A stretch of DNA of 64,000 nt from Allomuricauda sp. (GCA_003712125.1 RHLF01000001.1:1-64000); one strand, 5' to 3'. Counted from the stretch's first letter, positions 45,677 through 56,041 are shown. Program-made: numbers and translations. Notes: a model not told the origin generated them from the sequence alone.

Positions 45677-46240
45677 ATGAAGAAAGTATTGATGATAGAC
45701 AATTACGATAGTTTCACCTATAATCTAGTCCATTATTTGGAAGATTTGGATGCCGAAGTTATCGTTAAACGCAATGATCAGCTCACCTTGGATGAAGTTG
45801 CGGCTTTTGAGAACATTGTGTTGTCACCAGGACCCGGAATTCCAGATGAGGCAGGCTTGCTCAAAGACATCATCGCAACATATGGGGCATCTAAGCGTAT
45901 TCTAGGGGTATGCTTGGGTCAGCAGGCCATCGGAGAAGTTTATGGGGGCACCTTGATCAATCTTGATGAGGTTTATCACGGTATAGCCACACCCATCGAA
46001 ATAACGGGAACAGATTATATTTTCAAAGACCTTCCAAAGCAGATACAAGTAGGAAGATACCATTCTTGGGTGGTACATCCTGAACTTCCGGAAACCTTGG
46101 AGGCAACATCATTCGATGAAAACGGACAAATTATGTCTTTAAAACACAAAACATATGACGTGCGCGGGGTGCAGTTTCATCCCGAATCAGTGCTGACACC
46201 GCACGGCAAAAAAATTCTCAAAAATTGGCTAGAAAAATGA
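45677..46240 (+). CDS. trpG: Anthranilate synthase component II (glutamine amidotransferase)
   Basis: The protein has 187 residues, a class I glutaminase. Nucleophile Cys in ILGVCLGQQAIGEVYGG, with His/Glu in GVQFHPESVLTP, and oxyanion NIVLSPGPGIPDEAG. It starts 1 nt after trpE and overlaps trpD by 4 nt (ATGA). It may also serve p-aminobenzoate synthesis, as in many bacteria; not testable here. Confidence 0.97.
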   Translation: MKKVLMIDNYDSFTYNLVHYLEDLDAEVIVKRNDQLTLDEVAAFENIVLSPGPGIPDEAGLLKDIIATYGASKRILGVCLGQQAIGEVYGGTLINLDEVYHGIATPIEITGTDYIFKDLPKQIQVGRYHSWVVHPELPETLEATSFDENGQIMSLKHKTYDVRGVQFHPESVLTPHGKKILKNWLEK

Positions 46241-47232
46241 AGGAGACTTTAAACCGATTGATCAATCACGAAATCCTTGAGAAGGATGACGCCAAACAAA
46301 TCTTGGTTAATATCGCCAAAGGCGATTACAATTCGAGTCAAATTGCTGCTTTTTTGACCGTTTATATGATGCGAAGCATAACCATTGAAGAATTGGAAGG
46401 CTTCCGTGATGCCCTATTGGAACTCTGCTTAGCGGTTGATTTGAAAGACTATGATCCCATTGACCTTTGTGGAACAGGAGGTGATGGAAAGGATACCTTC
46501 AATATTTCCACATTGGCCTCTTTTGTTACTGCGGGTGCCGGAATTCATGTAACCAAACACGGAAACTATGGTGTTTCATCCAAATGCGGAAGCAGCAATG
46601 TGATGGAGTTTTTAGGAATCCGGTTCAGTAACGATGCTGATTTTTTGAAAAAAACGATCGATGAAGCTGGGATTTGCGTGTTACACGCACCCTTATTCCA
46701 CCCTGCTATGAAGAATGTGGCCCCTATCCGAAGGGAATTGGCTGTAAAGACCTTTTTCAACATGTTGGGGCCCATGGTCAACCCCGCCTTTCCAAAAAAT
46801 CAAATGGTTGGGGTGTTCAACCTCGAACTTGCCCGTATGTATGGATATCTCTATCAAAACACGGATAAAAATTTTACGGTACTCCATGCTTTGGACGGGT
46901 ATGATGAAATCAGTTTGACTGGTCTAACGAAAACCATTTCAAAAGGTTCGGAAAGTATGTTGGCACCAGCTGATTTTGGCGTTGAAACCATTGAGGCCTC
47001 TGCTATTGTGGGTGGTAACGATGTGGCTGATTCAGCCAAAATTTTTATGGAAATCCTTCAGGGAGAAGGTAGCGAAGCGCAAAACAATGTGGTTTGTGCC
47101 AATGCCGGGGTAGCTATTGCGACAGCTACGGGTATTTCGACCAAAGAAGGATTTGAAAAGGCCAAAGAATCTTTGCTAGGTAAAAAAGGCTTGGCAGCTT
47201 TAAAGAAATTACAAGCGTTAAGCAAGAACTAA
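46237..47232 (+). CDS. trpD: Anthranilate phosphoribosyltransferase
   Basis: The protein has 331 residues from MKETLNRLINHEILEKDDAK. It joins anthranilate to PRPP. PRPP-binding CGTGGDGKDTFNIST (~78-92), GNYGVSSKCGSSNVMEFLGI, LGPMVNPAFPKNQMVGVFN. The start is the ATG within the trpG stop (ATGA). It ends overlapping trpC (TAATG). Confidence 0.97.
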   Translation: MKETLNRLINHEILEKDDAKQILVNIAKGDYNSSQIAAFLTVYMMRSITIEELEGFRDALLELCLAVDLKDYDPIDLCGTGGDGKDTFNISTLASFVTAGAGIHVTKHGNYGVSSKCGSSNVMEFLGIRFSNDADFLKKTIDEAGICVLHAPLFHPAMKNVAPIRRELAVKTFFNMLGPMVNPAFPKNQMVGVFNLELARMYGYLYQNTDKNFTVLHALDGYDEISLTGLTKTISKGSESMLAPADFGVETIEASAIVGGNDVADSAKIFMEILQGEGSEAQNNVVCANAGVAIATATGISTKEGFEKAKESLLGKKGLAALKKLQALSKN

Positions 47233-48017
47233 TGAACATTCTCGAAAATATAGTAGCCGATAAAAAAAAGGAAGTGGCTTTAAAAAAGGGAATTATTCCA
47301 GTATCCCAGCTAGAGCAATCGGTCCTTTTTGAACGAACCGGAACCTCCTTGGCGGCCGACCTTAGAACCAACCCTACAGGAATCATTTCCGAATTTAAAA
47401 GACGGTCACCATCCAAGGCTACCATCAACCAAAATGCCAATGTCGCGCAAGTTGCGCAAGGATATCAAAAGGCCGGTGCCAGCGGTATGAGCGTCTTGAC
47501 CGATATCAAGTATTTTGGCGGCTCTTTGGAAGACTTATTGTTGGCACGCGCTGCGGTTCAATTGCCTTTGCTACGGAAAGAATTTATGATCGACGAATAT
47601 CAGGTACTTGAAGCTAAGGCCCATGGTGCCGACGTCATTTTATTGATTGCAGCGGTATTGACCCGAGGTGAAATCAAATCCCTATCGGAACTGGCAAAAA
47701 GTTTAAACATGGAGGTACTTCTAGAAGTACATAATTTGGAAGAATTGGAAAAAGCACTGATGCCCAGTTTGGATATGCTTGGCGTAAATAACCGCAACCT
47801 TAAAACCTTCGATGTTAGTTTAGCTATCAGCAAGGAACTTTCGAGCAAAATTCCACCTGAATTTGTGAAAGTTAGTGAAAGTGGCATCAGTTCCGTTGCG
47901 GCGATTAACGAATTAAAGGAGTTTGGGTACCAAGGTTTTCTGATCGGTGAAAATTTTATGAAGACTGACAATCCTGGAGTGGCCGCCCAAAATTTCATTA
48001 AAACCCTAACGCGATGA
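47232..48017 (+). CDS. trpC: Indole-3-glycerol-phosphate synthase
   Basis: The protein has 261 residues, a TIM barrel. Motifs: IISEFKRRSPSKATIN (catalytic Lys), ASGMSVLTDIKYFGGSLEDL, LPLLRKEFMIDEYQV, GADVILLIAAVL, LLEVHNLEELEKA, GVNNRNLKTF, SESGISS. Not fused to TrpF. One-nucleotide overlap with trpD and 4-nt overlap with trpF. Confidence 0.97.
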   Translation: MNILENIVADKKKEVALKKGIIPVSQLEQSVLFERTGTSLAADLRTNPTGIISEFKRRSPSKATINQNANVAQVAQGYQKAGASGMSVLTDIKYFGGSLEDLLLARAAVQLPLLRKEFMIDEYQVLEAKAHGADVILLIAAVLTRGEIKSLSELAKSLNMEVLLEVHNLEELEKALMPSLDMLGVNNRNLKTFDVSLAISKELSSKIPPEFVKVSESGISSVAAINELKEFGYQGFLIGENFMKTDNPGVAAQNFIKTLTR

Positions 48018-48643
48018 AAATCAAGGTCTGTGGTATGAAATACAATCCGGAAGAGGTGGAGCTTCTAGCACCGGATTACATGGGCTTTATTTTCTGGGAA
48101 AATTCACCCCGAAACGTGGATGGTGTAATTCCCGGCATCTCCAGAAAAATAAAAAAAGTGGGGGTTTTTGTAAATGCAACTGTTGAAGAAGTGCTTAAGA
48201 AGGTGGCTGCATATGGGTTGCAAATGGTGCAATTGCATGGGCAAGAATCACCCGATTTATGTAAAAAACTTCAAGATTTAGGAGTTGAGGTCATCAAGGT
48301 ATTTAGTGTATCGGACAGTTTTGACTTTTCGGTCTTGGCACCCTATGAAGACGTCTGTGATTACTACCTCTTCGACACCAAGGGCAAACTTCCTGGCGGT
48401 AATGGGTATGCCTTCGATTGGGAGCTTTTGGAGGATTATCCATCAACCAAGCCCTATTTCCTAAGTGGAGGAATTGGATTGGAAAATATAGATGCTATCT
48501 TGATTTTCCTATATCGACCTGAATCGAAGTTTTGTCATGCTATAGACCTGAACAGCAAATTTGAAACAGAACCGGGCCGCAAGGATATTGAACAACTAAA
48601 AGAATTTAAAAAAAGATTGGAAAATGAGCTATCACGCAAATGA
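48014..48643 (+). CDS. trpF: Phosphoribosylanthranilate isomerase
   Basis: The protein has 209 residues, a TIM barrel. Catalytic Cys in [13 protein letters not shown], Asp in [43 protein letters not shown]. The C-terminus overlaps trpB by 20 nt. It catalyses the Amadori rearrangement feeding TrpC. Confidence 0.96.
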   Translation: MKIKVCGMKYNPEEVELLAPDYMGFIFWENSPRNVDGVIPGISRKIKKVGVFVNATVEEVLKKVAAYGLQMVQLHGQESPDLCKKLQDLGVEVIKVFSVSDSFDFSVLAPYEDVCDYYLFDTKGKLPGGNGYAFDWELLEDYPSTKPYFLSGGIGLENIDAILIFLYRPESKFCHAIDLNSKFETEPGRKDIEQLKEFKKRLENELSRK

Positions 48644-49805
48644 AAAAGGGTACTACGGTGAGTTTGGTGGTGCATTTATACCTGAAATGCTCTTCCCCAA
48701 TTGTGAGGAGTTGCGCCAAAACTATGTCCAGGTCATGGAGACCGATGAATTTCGAAGAGAATTTCAGCAACTCCTAAAAGACTATGTAGGTCGACCTACG
48801 CCCTTATATTTCGCCGAGCGACTTTCAGAAAAGTACCAAACCAAGATTTACCTTAAGCGCGAAGATCTATGTCATACCGGGGCACATAAGGTCAATAATA
48901 CGATTGGGCAGATCTTAATGGCCAAGAAACTGGGTAAAAACCGCATCATTGCCGAAACCGGTGCTGGTCAACATGGTGTGGCAACGGCAACTGTGTGCGC
49001 TTTAATGGGAATTGAATGTGTGGTGTATATGGGAGAAATCGATATCGCCCGACAGGCACCCAACGTAGCACGTATGAAAATGCTCGGTGCCGAGGTTCGA
49101 CCGGCAAAATCTGGAAGTAGAACCCTTAAAGATGCTACAAATGAAGCCATTCGGGATTGGATCAACAATCCGGTTGACACCCACTATATTATTGGTTCGG
49201 TTGTGGGCCCTCACCCCTACCCAGATATGGTCGCCCGATTTCAGTCCGTGATATCTGAAGAGGTCAAATGGCAATTGAAAGAAAAGGAAGGGCGCGAGCA
49301 CCCCGACTACGTAGTCGCATGTGTGGGTGGGGGAAGTAATGCGGCTGGAATCTATTATCATTATTTAGACACCCCTGAAGTTGGGATTATAGCTGTTGAA
49401 GCGGCTGGTAAAGGAATCAATTCAGGAGAAAGTGCAGCCACTTCTGCATTGGGCAAGGTTGGTATCATTCATGGCAGTAAAACCCTATTGATGCAAACCC
49501 CAGATGGTCAAATCACCGAACCTTACTCTATTTCAGCTGGGTTGGATTATCCTGGGGTTGGACCGATGCACGCCCATCTGTTCAAAAGTGGTCGTGGTGA
49601 ATTTATTTCGATCACAGATGATGACGCCATGACTGCGGGATTGGAACTTTCACAACTCGAGGGAATAATTCCCGCTATTGAAACCAGCCACGCCTTCGCC
49701 ATTTTTAACCACCGTAAATTCGATAAGGATGCCGTTGTGGTCATCAATCTATCAGGACGTGGTGATAAAGACCTGAACACCTATATCGGTTATTTCAAAA
49801 TTTAG
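48624..49805 (+). CDS. trpB: Tryptophan synthase beta chain
   Basis: The protein has 393 residues, PLP-dependent. The PLP Lys lies in [20 protein letters not shown] (~87). Substrate and phosphate-binding motifs: [35 protein letters not shown]. Condenses indole with serine in complex with TrpA. The 20-nt overlap with trpF suggests coupled translation. Confidence 0.98.
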   Translation: MSYHANEKGYYGEFGGAFIPEMLFPNCEELRQNYVQVMETDEFRREFQQLLKDYVGRPTPLYFAERLSEKYQTKIYLKREDLCHTGAHKVNNTIGQILMAKKLGKNRIIAETGAGQHGVATATVCALMGIECVVYMGEIDIARQAPNVARMKMLGAEVRPAKSGSRTLKDATNEAIRDWINNPVDTHYIIGSVVGPHPYPDMVARFQSVISEEVKWQLKEKEGREHPDYVVACVGGGSNAAGIYYHYLDTPEVGIIAVEAAGKGINSGESAATSALGKVGIIHGSKTLLMQTPDGQITEPYSISAGLDYPGVGPMHAHLFKSGRGEFISITDDDAMTAGLELSQLEGIIPAIETSHAFAIFNHRKFDKDAVVVINLSGRGDKDLNTYIGYFKI

Positions 49806-49841
49806 AGAAGGCCCTATATAACTAAGGGTTAAGCGAGTACT

Positions 49842-50603
49842 ATGAATCGAATCAAAGAAAGATTGAACACAGATAAAAAGGTATTGTCGATTTACTTTAC
49901 TGCGGGTTACCCCAATTTAGGGGATACGGTTCCCATTATTCATGAATTGGAAAAATCGGGCGTCGACATGATCGAGATCGGTCTACCCTTTAGCGACCCC
50001 TTGGCCGACGGCCCAACCATTCAGGAAAGCTCCACACATGCCCTAAAAAATGGCATGACAACCGAACTCTTGTTTGAGCAACTGGCGGGAATTCGAAAAA
50101 CAATTTCCATACCCTTGATTATCATGGGCTATTTTAATCCAGTTTTACAATATGGAGTAGAAGAATTTTGTGCCAAATGCCAGGAAATTGGAATCGATGG
50201 GGTTATTCTTCCCGATCTTCCGTTCGATGTATATCAAGAAGAATATGAGGCGATTTTTAAAAAACATGGACTTGGAAATACCTTTTTGATTACCCCACAG
50301 ACCAGCGAAGAACGTATTCGAAAGTTGGATGCCGCATCCGATGGCTTCATTTACATGGTTAGTTCGGCAAGCACAACAGGGGCAAAAAGCGGGTTTGGAG
50401 AGGAGCAACTAAATTACTTTGAACGTATTGCCGCTCTTAAGCTTACCAATCCTCAAATAGTGGGGTTTGGCATTAGTAATGCCGAAACATTTAAAGCGGC
50501 CACGGCAAATGCAAAAGGCGCCATTATCGGTTCGGCATTTATCAAGCATTTGACCCAACACGGAGTTTCAACTATTGACAAATTTGTTGCAGGAATTCGG
50601 TAA
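49842..50603 (+). CDS. trpA: Tryptophan synthase alpha chain
   Basis: The protein has 253 residues, a TIM barrel. Catalytic residues: Glu in MIEIGLPFSDPLADGPTIQE and the Asp in the same motif. Phosphate loop VGFGISNAETFKAA. It cleaves indole-glycerol phosphate to indole. Last gene of the operon, 36 nt after trpB. I see no obvious terminator before the following peptidase gene. Confidence 0.97.
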   Translation: MNRIKERLNTDKKVLSIYFTAGYPNLGDTVPIIHELEKSGVDMIEIGLPFSDPLADGPTIQESSTHALKNGMTTELLFEQLAGIRKTISIPLIIMGYFNPVLQYGVEEFCAKCQEIGIDGVILPDLPFDVYQEEYEAIFKKHGLGNTFLITPQTSEERIRKLDAASDGFIYMVSSASTTGAKSGFGEEQLNYFERIAALKLTNPQIVGFGISNAETFKAATANAKGAIIGSAFIKHLTQHGVSTIDKFVAGIR

Positions 50604-50628
50604 ATTCACGCTGCGATTGTAAACACCT

Positions 50629-52128
50629 ATGAAAAAATTACTCTTTACCTTTTTTGTTCTGCTAGCGCATGCCATTTTTTCACAAGATTCCATCGCTGTC
50701 AAATCTGAAGTCGCAGATGCCATACAGGACCTACGAGAATTTGTGGCCATACCCAATGATGCCTTGGAAGCTGATGACATTGCCGACAACATCCTTTGGC
50801 TAAAAAGACAATTTGAACAACGGGGCTTTAATACGGCAGAACTGGCCACAGAGAACCTCCCCTTATTCTTCGCCGCATTACCCATGGAAGATGCCAAGCC
50901 CACACTACTCATTTATATGCACTTTGATGGGCAATCGGTTGACCCCAGTAAGTGGGCACAACCCGACCCCTATCAAATCGTATTAAAAAGACCAATAGCA
51001 GAAGGTTTTGAGACGGTTTCCTTTGAGAGTTTTAAGGATGACATTAATTATGATTGGCGATTGTTTGGGCGATCTACCTCAGACGACAAAGGACCCATTG
51101 TCATGTTCCTAAACGCCTTGGATCTCTTGAAAAAAAATAACAGGGATATGCCTTTTAATGTAAAGGTCATCTTAGACGGTGAGGAAGAAAGAGGCAGTAA
51201 ACCCATTGCCAAAGCCGTCAAACAATACCGTGAACTTTTGGAAGCTGATTTTTTATTGATTGCCGATGGACCCATGCATCCTTCTGAGCGGCCCACCGTT
51301 GTCTATGGTTGCAGGGGAATAACCACCTTAACATTGACCACCTACGGACCTATAAAACATCAGCACAGCGGACATTATGGAAACTATGCACCAAATCCGG
51401 GGTTTCAATTGACCCAATTGCTGGCAACTATGAAAGATGACGAAGGGCGGGTAACCATTGCAGGGTATTACGACGGCATTACATTGGATGATGAGGTTCA
51501 AAAAATTTTAAAGAGCGTTCCTGATGACGATGCTGAAATTGCCAAAAAATTGCAATTCAAAACACCTGAGAAGGTCGGGCGATATTATCAAGAGGCCTTG
51601 CAGTATCCCAGTTTAAACATCCGGGGATTGGGTTCGGGATGGATCGGTACTAAGGCCCGCACCATAGTTCCTGAGAGTGCCACGGCTGAATTGGATTTGC
51701 GATTGGTACCGGAAAGTGACGGAAACCGACTCAAGAGCTTGGTGAAAAACCACATTAAGGCCCAAGGATTTCATGTGATAGACCATGTGCCGACCCAAGA
51801 GGAACGTATGAAATATGATAAAATCGTATCGGTTTCCGAACGCGGGGTTACCGATGCCTTTAGAACCGATTTTGAAAACAAATATGGAAAGTTCTTGGTT
51901 GAAACCTTGGCCAACACCTTTCAGGAAGAAGTAATCCAAATTCGCATTATGGGAGGTACCGTTCCCATTTCGCCTTTCATCAATGAATTGCAATTACCCG
52001 CCTTTGTGGTGCCAATGGTCAATGCAGATAACAACCAACACAGCCCTAATGAAAACCTGAAAATTGGCCAATTGGCTTATGGGGTTAAAGCCTTTTACAA
52101 TCTACTTTCAAATAAGGTGCAAGATTAA
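50629..52128 (+). CDS. Secreted M20-family metallopeptidase
   Basis: The protein has 499 residues. A signal peptide (LLFTFFVLLAHAIFSQ) is followed by the dimetal M20 fold. Metal ligands and neighbours: MHFDGQSVDPSKWAQPDP (His/Asp), GRSTSDDKGPIVMFLNALDL (Asp), ILDGEEERGSKPI (Glu-Glu, catalytic base) and NADNNQHSPNENLKIGQL (late His). A dimerisation domain lies in the middle (~230-400). Probably a periplasmic di/oligopeptidase. The gene ends overlapping the convergent ppc end by 4 nt. Confidence 0.92.
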   Translation: MKKLLFTFFVLLAHAIFSQDSIAVKSEVADAIQDLREFVAIPNDALEADDIADNILWLKRQFEQRGFNTAELATENLPLFFAALPMEDAKPTLLIYMHFDGQSVDPSKWAQPDPYQIVLKRPIAEGFETVSFESFKDDINYDWRLFGRSTSDDKGPIVMFLNALDLLKKNNRDMPFNVKVILDGEEERGSKPIAKAVKQYRELLEADFLLIADGPMHPSERPTVVYGCRGITTLTLTTYGPIKHQHSGHYGNYAPNPGFQLTQLLATMKDDEGRVTIAGYYDGITLDDEVQKILKSVPDDDAEIAKKLQFKTPEKVGRYYQEALQYPSLNIRGLGSGWIGTKARTIVPESATAELDLRLVPESDGNRLKSLVKNHIKAQGFHVIDHVPTQEERMKYDKIVSVSERGVTDAFRTDFENKYGKFLVETLANTFQEEVIQIRIMGGTVPISPFINELQLPAFVVPMVNADNNQHSPNENLKIGQLAYGVKAFYNLLSNKVQD

Positions 52129-54680
52129 GCCGAATTCCTACTGGCATTAATATTCCCGTAAAGCGAACGGGTCACTATTTTTTCATACAAAGATTTGTAC
52201 GCTGAATTTTGGGTAATATGGTAGAGTGCATTCTGCTGTATCACCAATAAGGGAAGTACAATATTTTCCCTAATCTTTACCGATTCTCTCGATATGGCTT
52301 CATCTTCCATCAATATTTTATAGCCTGATATTTGAAGCAACATCTTTTCAGAAAGTTGGTACTCTTGGTGTAAAATATTCCAGAATTCACCAAATTCTGG
52401 ATCCTCATTCATATAGCTGGTCAAATCAAAATTGGTCTTGGCCAAAGACATCATACTATTATGCATCAAGGCCCTAAAAAATGGCACTTCTTTGTACAAC
52501 TTTTTGACCTCATCAAGTCTCCCTTCTTCCCGTAATTGGTTGATGGCCGTACCCAATCCAAAATAACCGGGCACGTTCTGCTTCAATTGACTCCATGACC
52601 CAACGAATGAAATGGCACGGAGGTCCGACAAGGTCAATTGTTTTTTATTACCGCGTTTTCCAGGGCGGCTTCCTATATTGGCCTGCGAATAATACTTCAG
52701 GGTACTTCGATGTTCTAGGTACGGAATAAACTTATCGTGCTGTTTTAGCGCTTCATATTTATCAAAACTTAATTCTGAAAGTTCTTCGATCAACTTTCGT
52801 TGTTTGGCCGATATGGTAAATTCTTTTCCAAATAGGTTATTGCTCAATCCAGCGGTGAGCAGCTGTTCAGCATTATGGATAAATTGCTCCTTGGTACCAT
52901 AAGTACTTGTTATGGTCTGCCCCTGAACTGTCATTTGTATTTCATGATTGGCCACGTCTTTTGTCTGTGAAGCGTAAAACCGATGTGTCTTTCCACCTCC
53001 TCGAGCAGGCGGACCGCCCCTGCCATCAAAGAAAATAGCCTTAACCCCATTTTTCTTGCAAACTTTACTCAGGGTTTCCTTGGTTTTGAGAATGCTCCAA
53101 TTTGCTTTTAAATAGCCGCCGTCTTTGGTACCATCTGAGAAACCGAGCATGATCGTGTGCACATCGTTTCTTCGGCTTAAATGCGCCCTATAAATCTTGG
53201 TATCAAAAAGGGTTTGCATAACCGATTCGGCAGCTTCCATTCCCTTCATGGTCTCGAACAAGGGAATAATATCAAAGGTGATTTCATCCGTTTTCCACCC
53301 GCACCACCGAAAAAGCGCGAATACAAAAAGAACAGAAAAAATATCTTCAGAATTGCTTATGATATAACGGTTACATCCCTGTTCCCCATTTGTCTTTTGA
53401 ATACGCTTCAGTTGCGAGATATTCGTTATGGTATCCTTGACAATATCTTCCTCAAAATCATTTGGATCCAAGGAGAATTCAGTCTTCAAGAGAGCCGAAA
53501 CCAATTTACTTTGACTCAATTCTTCCAGACTGTCTTTTACAATACCTTCTTTTTTCAAAATGGATTCAACGACCAAATAGTGCTTGCTATGGTCTTGCCG
53601 TACATCAAGGGTGGCGAAATGGGTCTTGAAAATATGAACTTTGTCAATCAAACGGTTCAACTCATCCAAGTACAAACTATAGTATTCGGTGATTAGTATT
53701 TGTCGTATTTCAGTGAGTCTACCTATGATTTCAGGGTAGGTCAAATAATAATTCTTTTGAAACATCGCCCGGTACAAACTTTCGTTCAAGGCATTTAGGG
53801 GATCTTGCAATTTTTTGAACGTGAGTTTTTTACGAAGCGCCTTTAATTCATTATAGTAGCACTTCATCAGGGTCACCCTTAATTCATCGGCAACCTTGCG
53901 CGTAATGCCTTCGGTTACAAAAGGATTGCCATCACGGTCACCACCCGGCCAAAATCCGAGCTTTATGATATCGTAATTGTCAAAATCCTTATTTCGAATA
54001 TTGCTTTTTACATATTGAAATAAATCCCCGATAGCATCGTAATAGGTATTTCGAAGGATGTAAATAATATTTTTGGCCTCATCCAATGGGGTTGGCTTTT
54101 TTGTATTGATCAGTGAGGTCAGACCCAATTGTTGTAAGGTAGTATCGATATCATCAACCCGGTTTTCATCAATTAGACTTCGAAGTTCAGCTATAATATC
54201 AAGAACCGCCGGGGTATAAAACTGTGTGGGATGCGCAGTAAGTACAATTCGTGCACTAAAGGTCGAAAGCTTTTTATTGATTTTGTCCCAATTCTTACTT
54301 TGATTGACCAACTCAAAATAGTCTGTAATGGTCAACGATCCCGCATATTTTTGAAGCTTTGGAAAGGCCGAATCCTCAACACTGTCAAACAACACCACTT
54401 GTCGTTCTACATATTGAATGATCCAGAACATAAAGTCGATTCGTGCTTTCTCGTCCTTTAAATCGGCGAAGTGTAGAAAAAAGCTCTCGAGAATGTCTTG
54501 CGGCTTTTTACCTTCCGCCAATCCTTTTGCACACTGCTCGAATAAGAGTGGTACCAATATGCCCACATTTTCCATATTGGCATAGGGAAGGCTCAAAAAA
54601 AGGCTGTTGTAAATATTGAATTTATTGGTGACCGATTTTTTAAATTCTACCAACCTTTTGGAACGCTGCATCTCATTCAT
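52125..54680 (-). CDS. ppc: Phosphoenolpyruvate carboxylase
   Basis: The protein has 851 residues. It makes oxaloacetate from PEP and bicarbonate, replenishing the TCA cycle. Motifs: ARIVLTAHPTQFYTPAVLDI (catalytic His region), LGFWPGGDRDGNPFVTEG, TLDVRQDHSKHYLVVE, GFSDGTKDGGYLKANW, FFDGRGGPPARGGGKTHRFY, ISFVGSWSQLKQNVPGYFGL. The His motif is HPTQ rather than the usual HPTE and the glycine loop reads RGGPPARGGG rather than RGGTVGRGGG. It thus belongs to a divergent PEPC subgroup. The C-terminus also lacks the classic MRNTG end. Confidence 0.93.
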   Translation of the reverse strand: MNEMQRSKRLVEFKKSVTNKFNIYNSLFLSLPYANMENVGILVPLLFEQCAKGLAEGKKPQDILESFFLHFADLKDEKARIDFMFWIIQYVERQVVLFDSVEDSAFPKLQKYAGSLTITDYFELVNQSKNWDKINKKLSTFSARIVLTAHPTQFYTPAVLDIIAELRSLIDENRVDDIDTTLQQLGLTSLINTKKPTPLDEAKNIIYILRNTYYDAIGDLFQYVKSNIRNKDFDNYDIIKLGFWPGGDRDGNPFVTEGITRKVADELRVTLMKCYYNELKALRKKLTFKKLQDPLNALNESLYRAMFQKNYYLTYPEIIGRLTEIRQILITEYYSLYLDELNRLIDKVHIFKTHFATLDVRQDHSKHYLVVESILKKEGIVKDSLEELSQSKLVSALLKTEFSLDPNDFEEDIVKDTITNISQLKRIQKTNGEQGCNRYIISNSEDIFSVLFVFALFRWCGWKTDEITFDIIPLFETMKGMEAAESVMQTLFDTKIYRAHLSRRNDVHTIMLGFSDGTKDGGYLKANWSILKTKETLSKVCKKNGVKAIFFDGRGGPPARGGGKTHRFYASQTKDVANHEIQMTVQGQTITSTYGTKEQFIHNAEQLLTAGLSNNLFGKEFTISAKQRKLIEELSELSFDKYEALKQHDKFIPYLEHRSTLKYYSQANIGSRPGKRGNKKQLTLSDLRAISFVGSWSQLKQNVPGYFGLGTAINQLREEGRLDEVKKLYKEVPFFRALMHNSMMSLAKTNFDLTSYMNEDPEFGEFWNILHQEYQLSEKMLLQISGYKILMEDEAISRESVKIRENIVLPLLVIQQNALYHITQNSAYKSLYEKIVTRSLYGNINASRNSA

Positions 54681-54807
54681 CCGATATCCCTTTTTAACAT
54701 TGCTGATGGATCAAATTTCGTGATAAGCTATGGGATTTGACTCAAATTTTAAATCCATCACAAAATACCCCCCTAGCCTTGCAAACCTAACAAAGCGCAG
54801 GATATAT

Positions 54808-55467
54808 TCAAAAAAACTTTTGGTACTGCATTACCCTGTAATCGATGGTATTGAAATTGGGGTCGGCATCTTTCAATTTCTTGTATTCGGCCAAACTCCC
54901 TACAGCTCTATTTGCTGCCCCTGAAGGTGCAGTCAAGGAAACGGTTTTTACCCATTTTTTAATCTTGGCATGCCAAAATTTATGTACACGCGGAACCTCA
55001 TCGCTAACTATTTCCAGCTGCATATCGTACTGTTTTAGCAGACGTCGAAAAAAGTACTCGGGGCCATTCTTGCTGTTACCTCCAGTGAACAATATAGTAT
55101 GGACCGAAGGAAAATCGTCAATATAGCGAACAATATCGCGAAGCTTGGCCTGCCGCATACCTAAATCCGAGGCATCCACTTTTTGACGTTCGGCAGACTC
55201 GACTATATCACATATCCCAATTTTTTGCTGTCTTAAAAAGGCCTTGCGCTGATCAATAGCTTGTTGCGATGTCTCAAACTTGAGCCGCAAGTCGAAAATA
55301 CGGTTCAAAATTGGCCATAGCTGACCATCACGACTGCCGTAACAAAAATCAACATCGCCCTCCTTCAATTCTGGAATCGAGAATCTTGGTGGCGGAAGGG
55401 TACCCACAATCAATTTTTCCACTCCGGGGTATAAAAAAGGGGGATAAGGATGCTTATGGAGAAACAT
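54808..55467 (-). CDS. Uracil-DNA-glycosylase-fold family protein
   Basis: The protein is about 219 residues from MFLHKHPYPPFLYPGVEKLI. Motifs: LIVGTLPPPRF, DFCYGSRDGQLWPILNRIFD, QKIGICDIVESAERQKVDAS and HTILFTGGNSKNGPEYFFRR. This is the pattern of the uracil-DNA glycosylase superfamily variant widespread in Bacteroidota. A base-excision-repair role is an inference; the classic UDG catalytic motifs are altered. Met1 (55476) is an alternative start. Confidence 0.75.
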   Translation of the reverse strand: MFLHKHPYPPFLYPGVEKLIVGTLPPPRFSIPELKEGDVDFCYGSRDGQLWPILNRIFDLRLKFETSQQAIDQRKAFLRQQKIGICDIVESAERQKVDASDLGMRQAKLRDIVRYIDDFPSVHTILFTGGNSKNGPEYFFRRLLKQYDMQLEIVSDEVPRVHKFWHAKIKKWVKTVSLTAPSGAANRAVGSLAEYKKLKDADPNFNTIDYRVMQYQKFF

Positions 55468-55546
55468 AAGTCTCAAAAGTATAACAATTTCGATTTTTTA
55501 AATCTTGTCAAAAACATTATCTTAAAGTTCTAAAAAACAACCTATT

Positions 55547-55675
55547 ATGGGAAAAGGCGATATCAAAACCAGACGTGGAAAAATTGCAAATGGATCCTAT
55601 GGGGCAAGAAGAAAACGTAAAATCAAAAAAACAACCCCATCAGATGCCAAGGCAGGAGCGGCAAAAAAGAAATAA
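55547..55675 (+). CDS. 30S ribosomal protein THX (bTHX)
   Basis: A 42-residue, strongly basic protein, MGKGDIKTRRGKIANGSYGA followed by RRKRKIKKTT and PSDAKAGAAKKK. It matches the bTHX family (GDIKTRRGKI core, GxxGxRRxR), found on the 30S head in Thermus and conserved in Bacteroidota. ATG at 55547, TAA ends at 55675, immediately next to the convergent lipoprotein stop. Divergent from the upstream glycosylase-fold gene. Confidence 0.9.
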   Translation: MGKGDIKTRRGKIANGSYGARRKRKIKKTTPSDAKAGAAKKK

Positions 55676-56041
55676 TCAATCCACCTTAAAGGTAAATTCT
55701 ACCTCCCCTTCAGCGTTAATATTGATTTTATAAGTATACAGGCCCAAGGGTAAGGGATCAGAGATAGAATCAGGAACGAACCGCACTTCGGTTGAATCTG
55801 TTTCAATGGTCAGTGTATCTTGTTGATAGGCAATGTCATACTCCAAATAGTTAGAAAAGCCCTCTGGAGCAATATTTTCATAAAAAATACTGTCGTTTTC
55901 ACTTCGCACCTGAACGAATCTAAAGTTTTGACCACTGTTATTCTCAATACGAACATTGGGGCCGTTGAGGTTATCATCCCTGTCCTCACAAGCGCTAAAA
56001 ATGAATATTGAAATCAAAAGAAAGGCAACTAGATATCTCAT
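55676..56041 (-). CDS. Small lipoprotein, unknown function
   Basis: The protein has 121 residues. Signal peptide with lipobox IFSAC (Cys ~18). The rest is a small beta-rich domain (VRIENNSGQNFRFVQVRSEN; YTYKININAEGEVEFTFKVD) reminiscent of short periplasmic Ig-like or CooT-like folds. Not recognised. Flanked by THX (convergent) and yaaA. Confidence 0.85.
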   Translation of the reverse strand: MRYLVAFLLISIFIFSACEDRDDNLNGPNVRIENNSGQNFRFVQVRSENDSIFYENIAPEGFSNYLEYDIAYQQDTLTIETDSTEVRFVPDSISDPLPLGLYTYKININAEGEVEFTFKVD

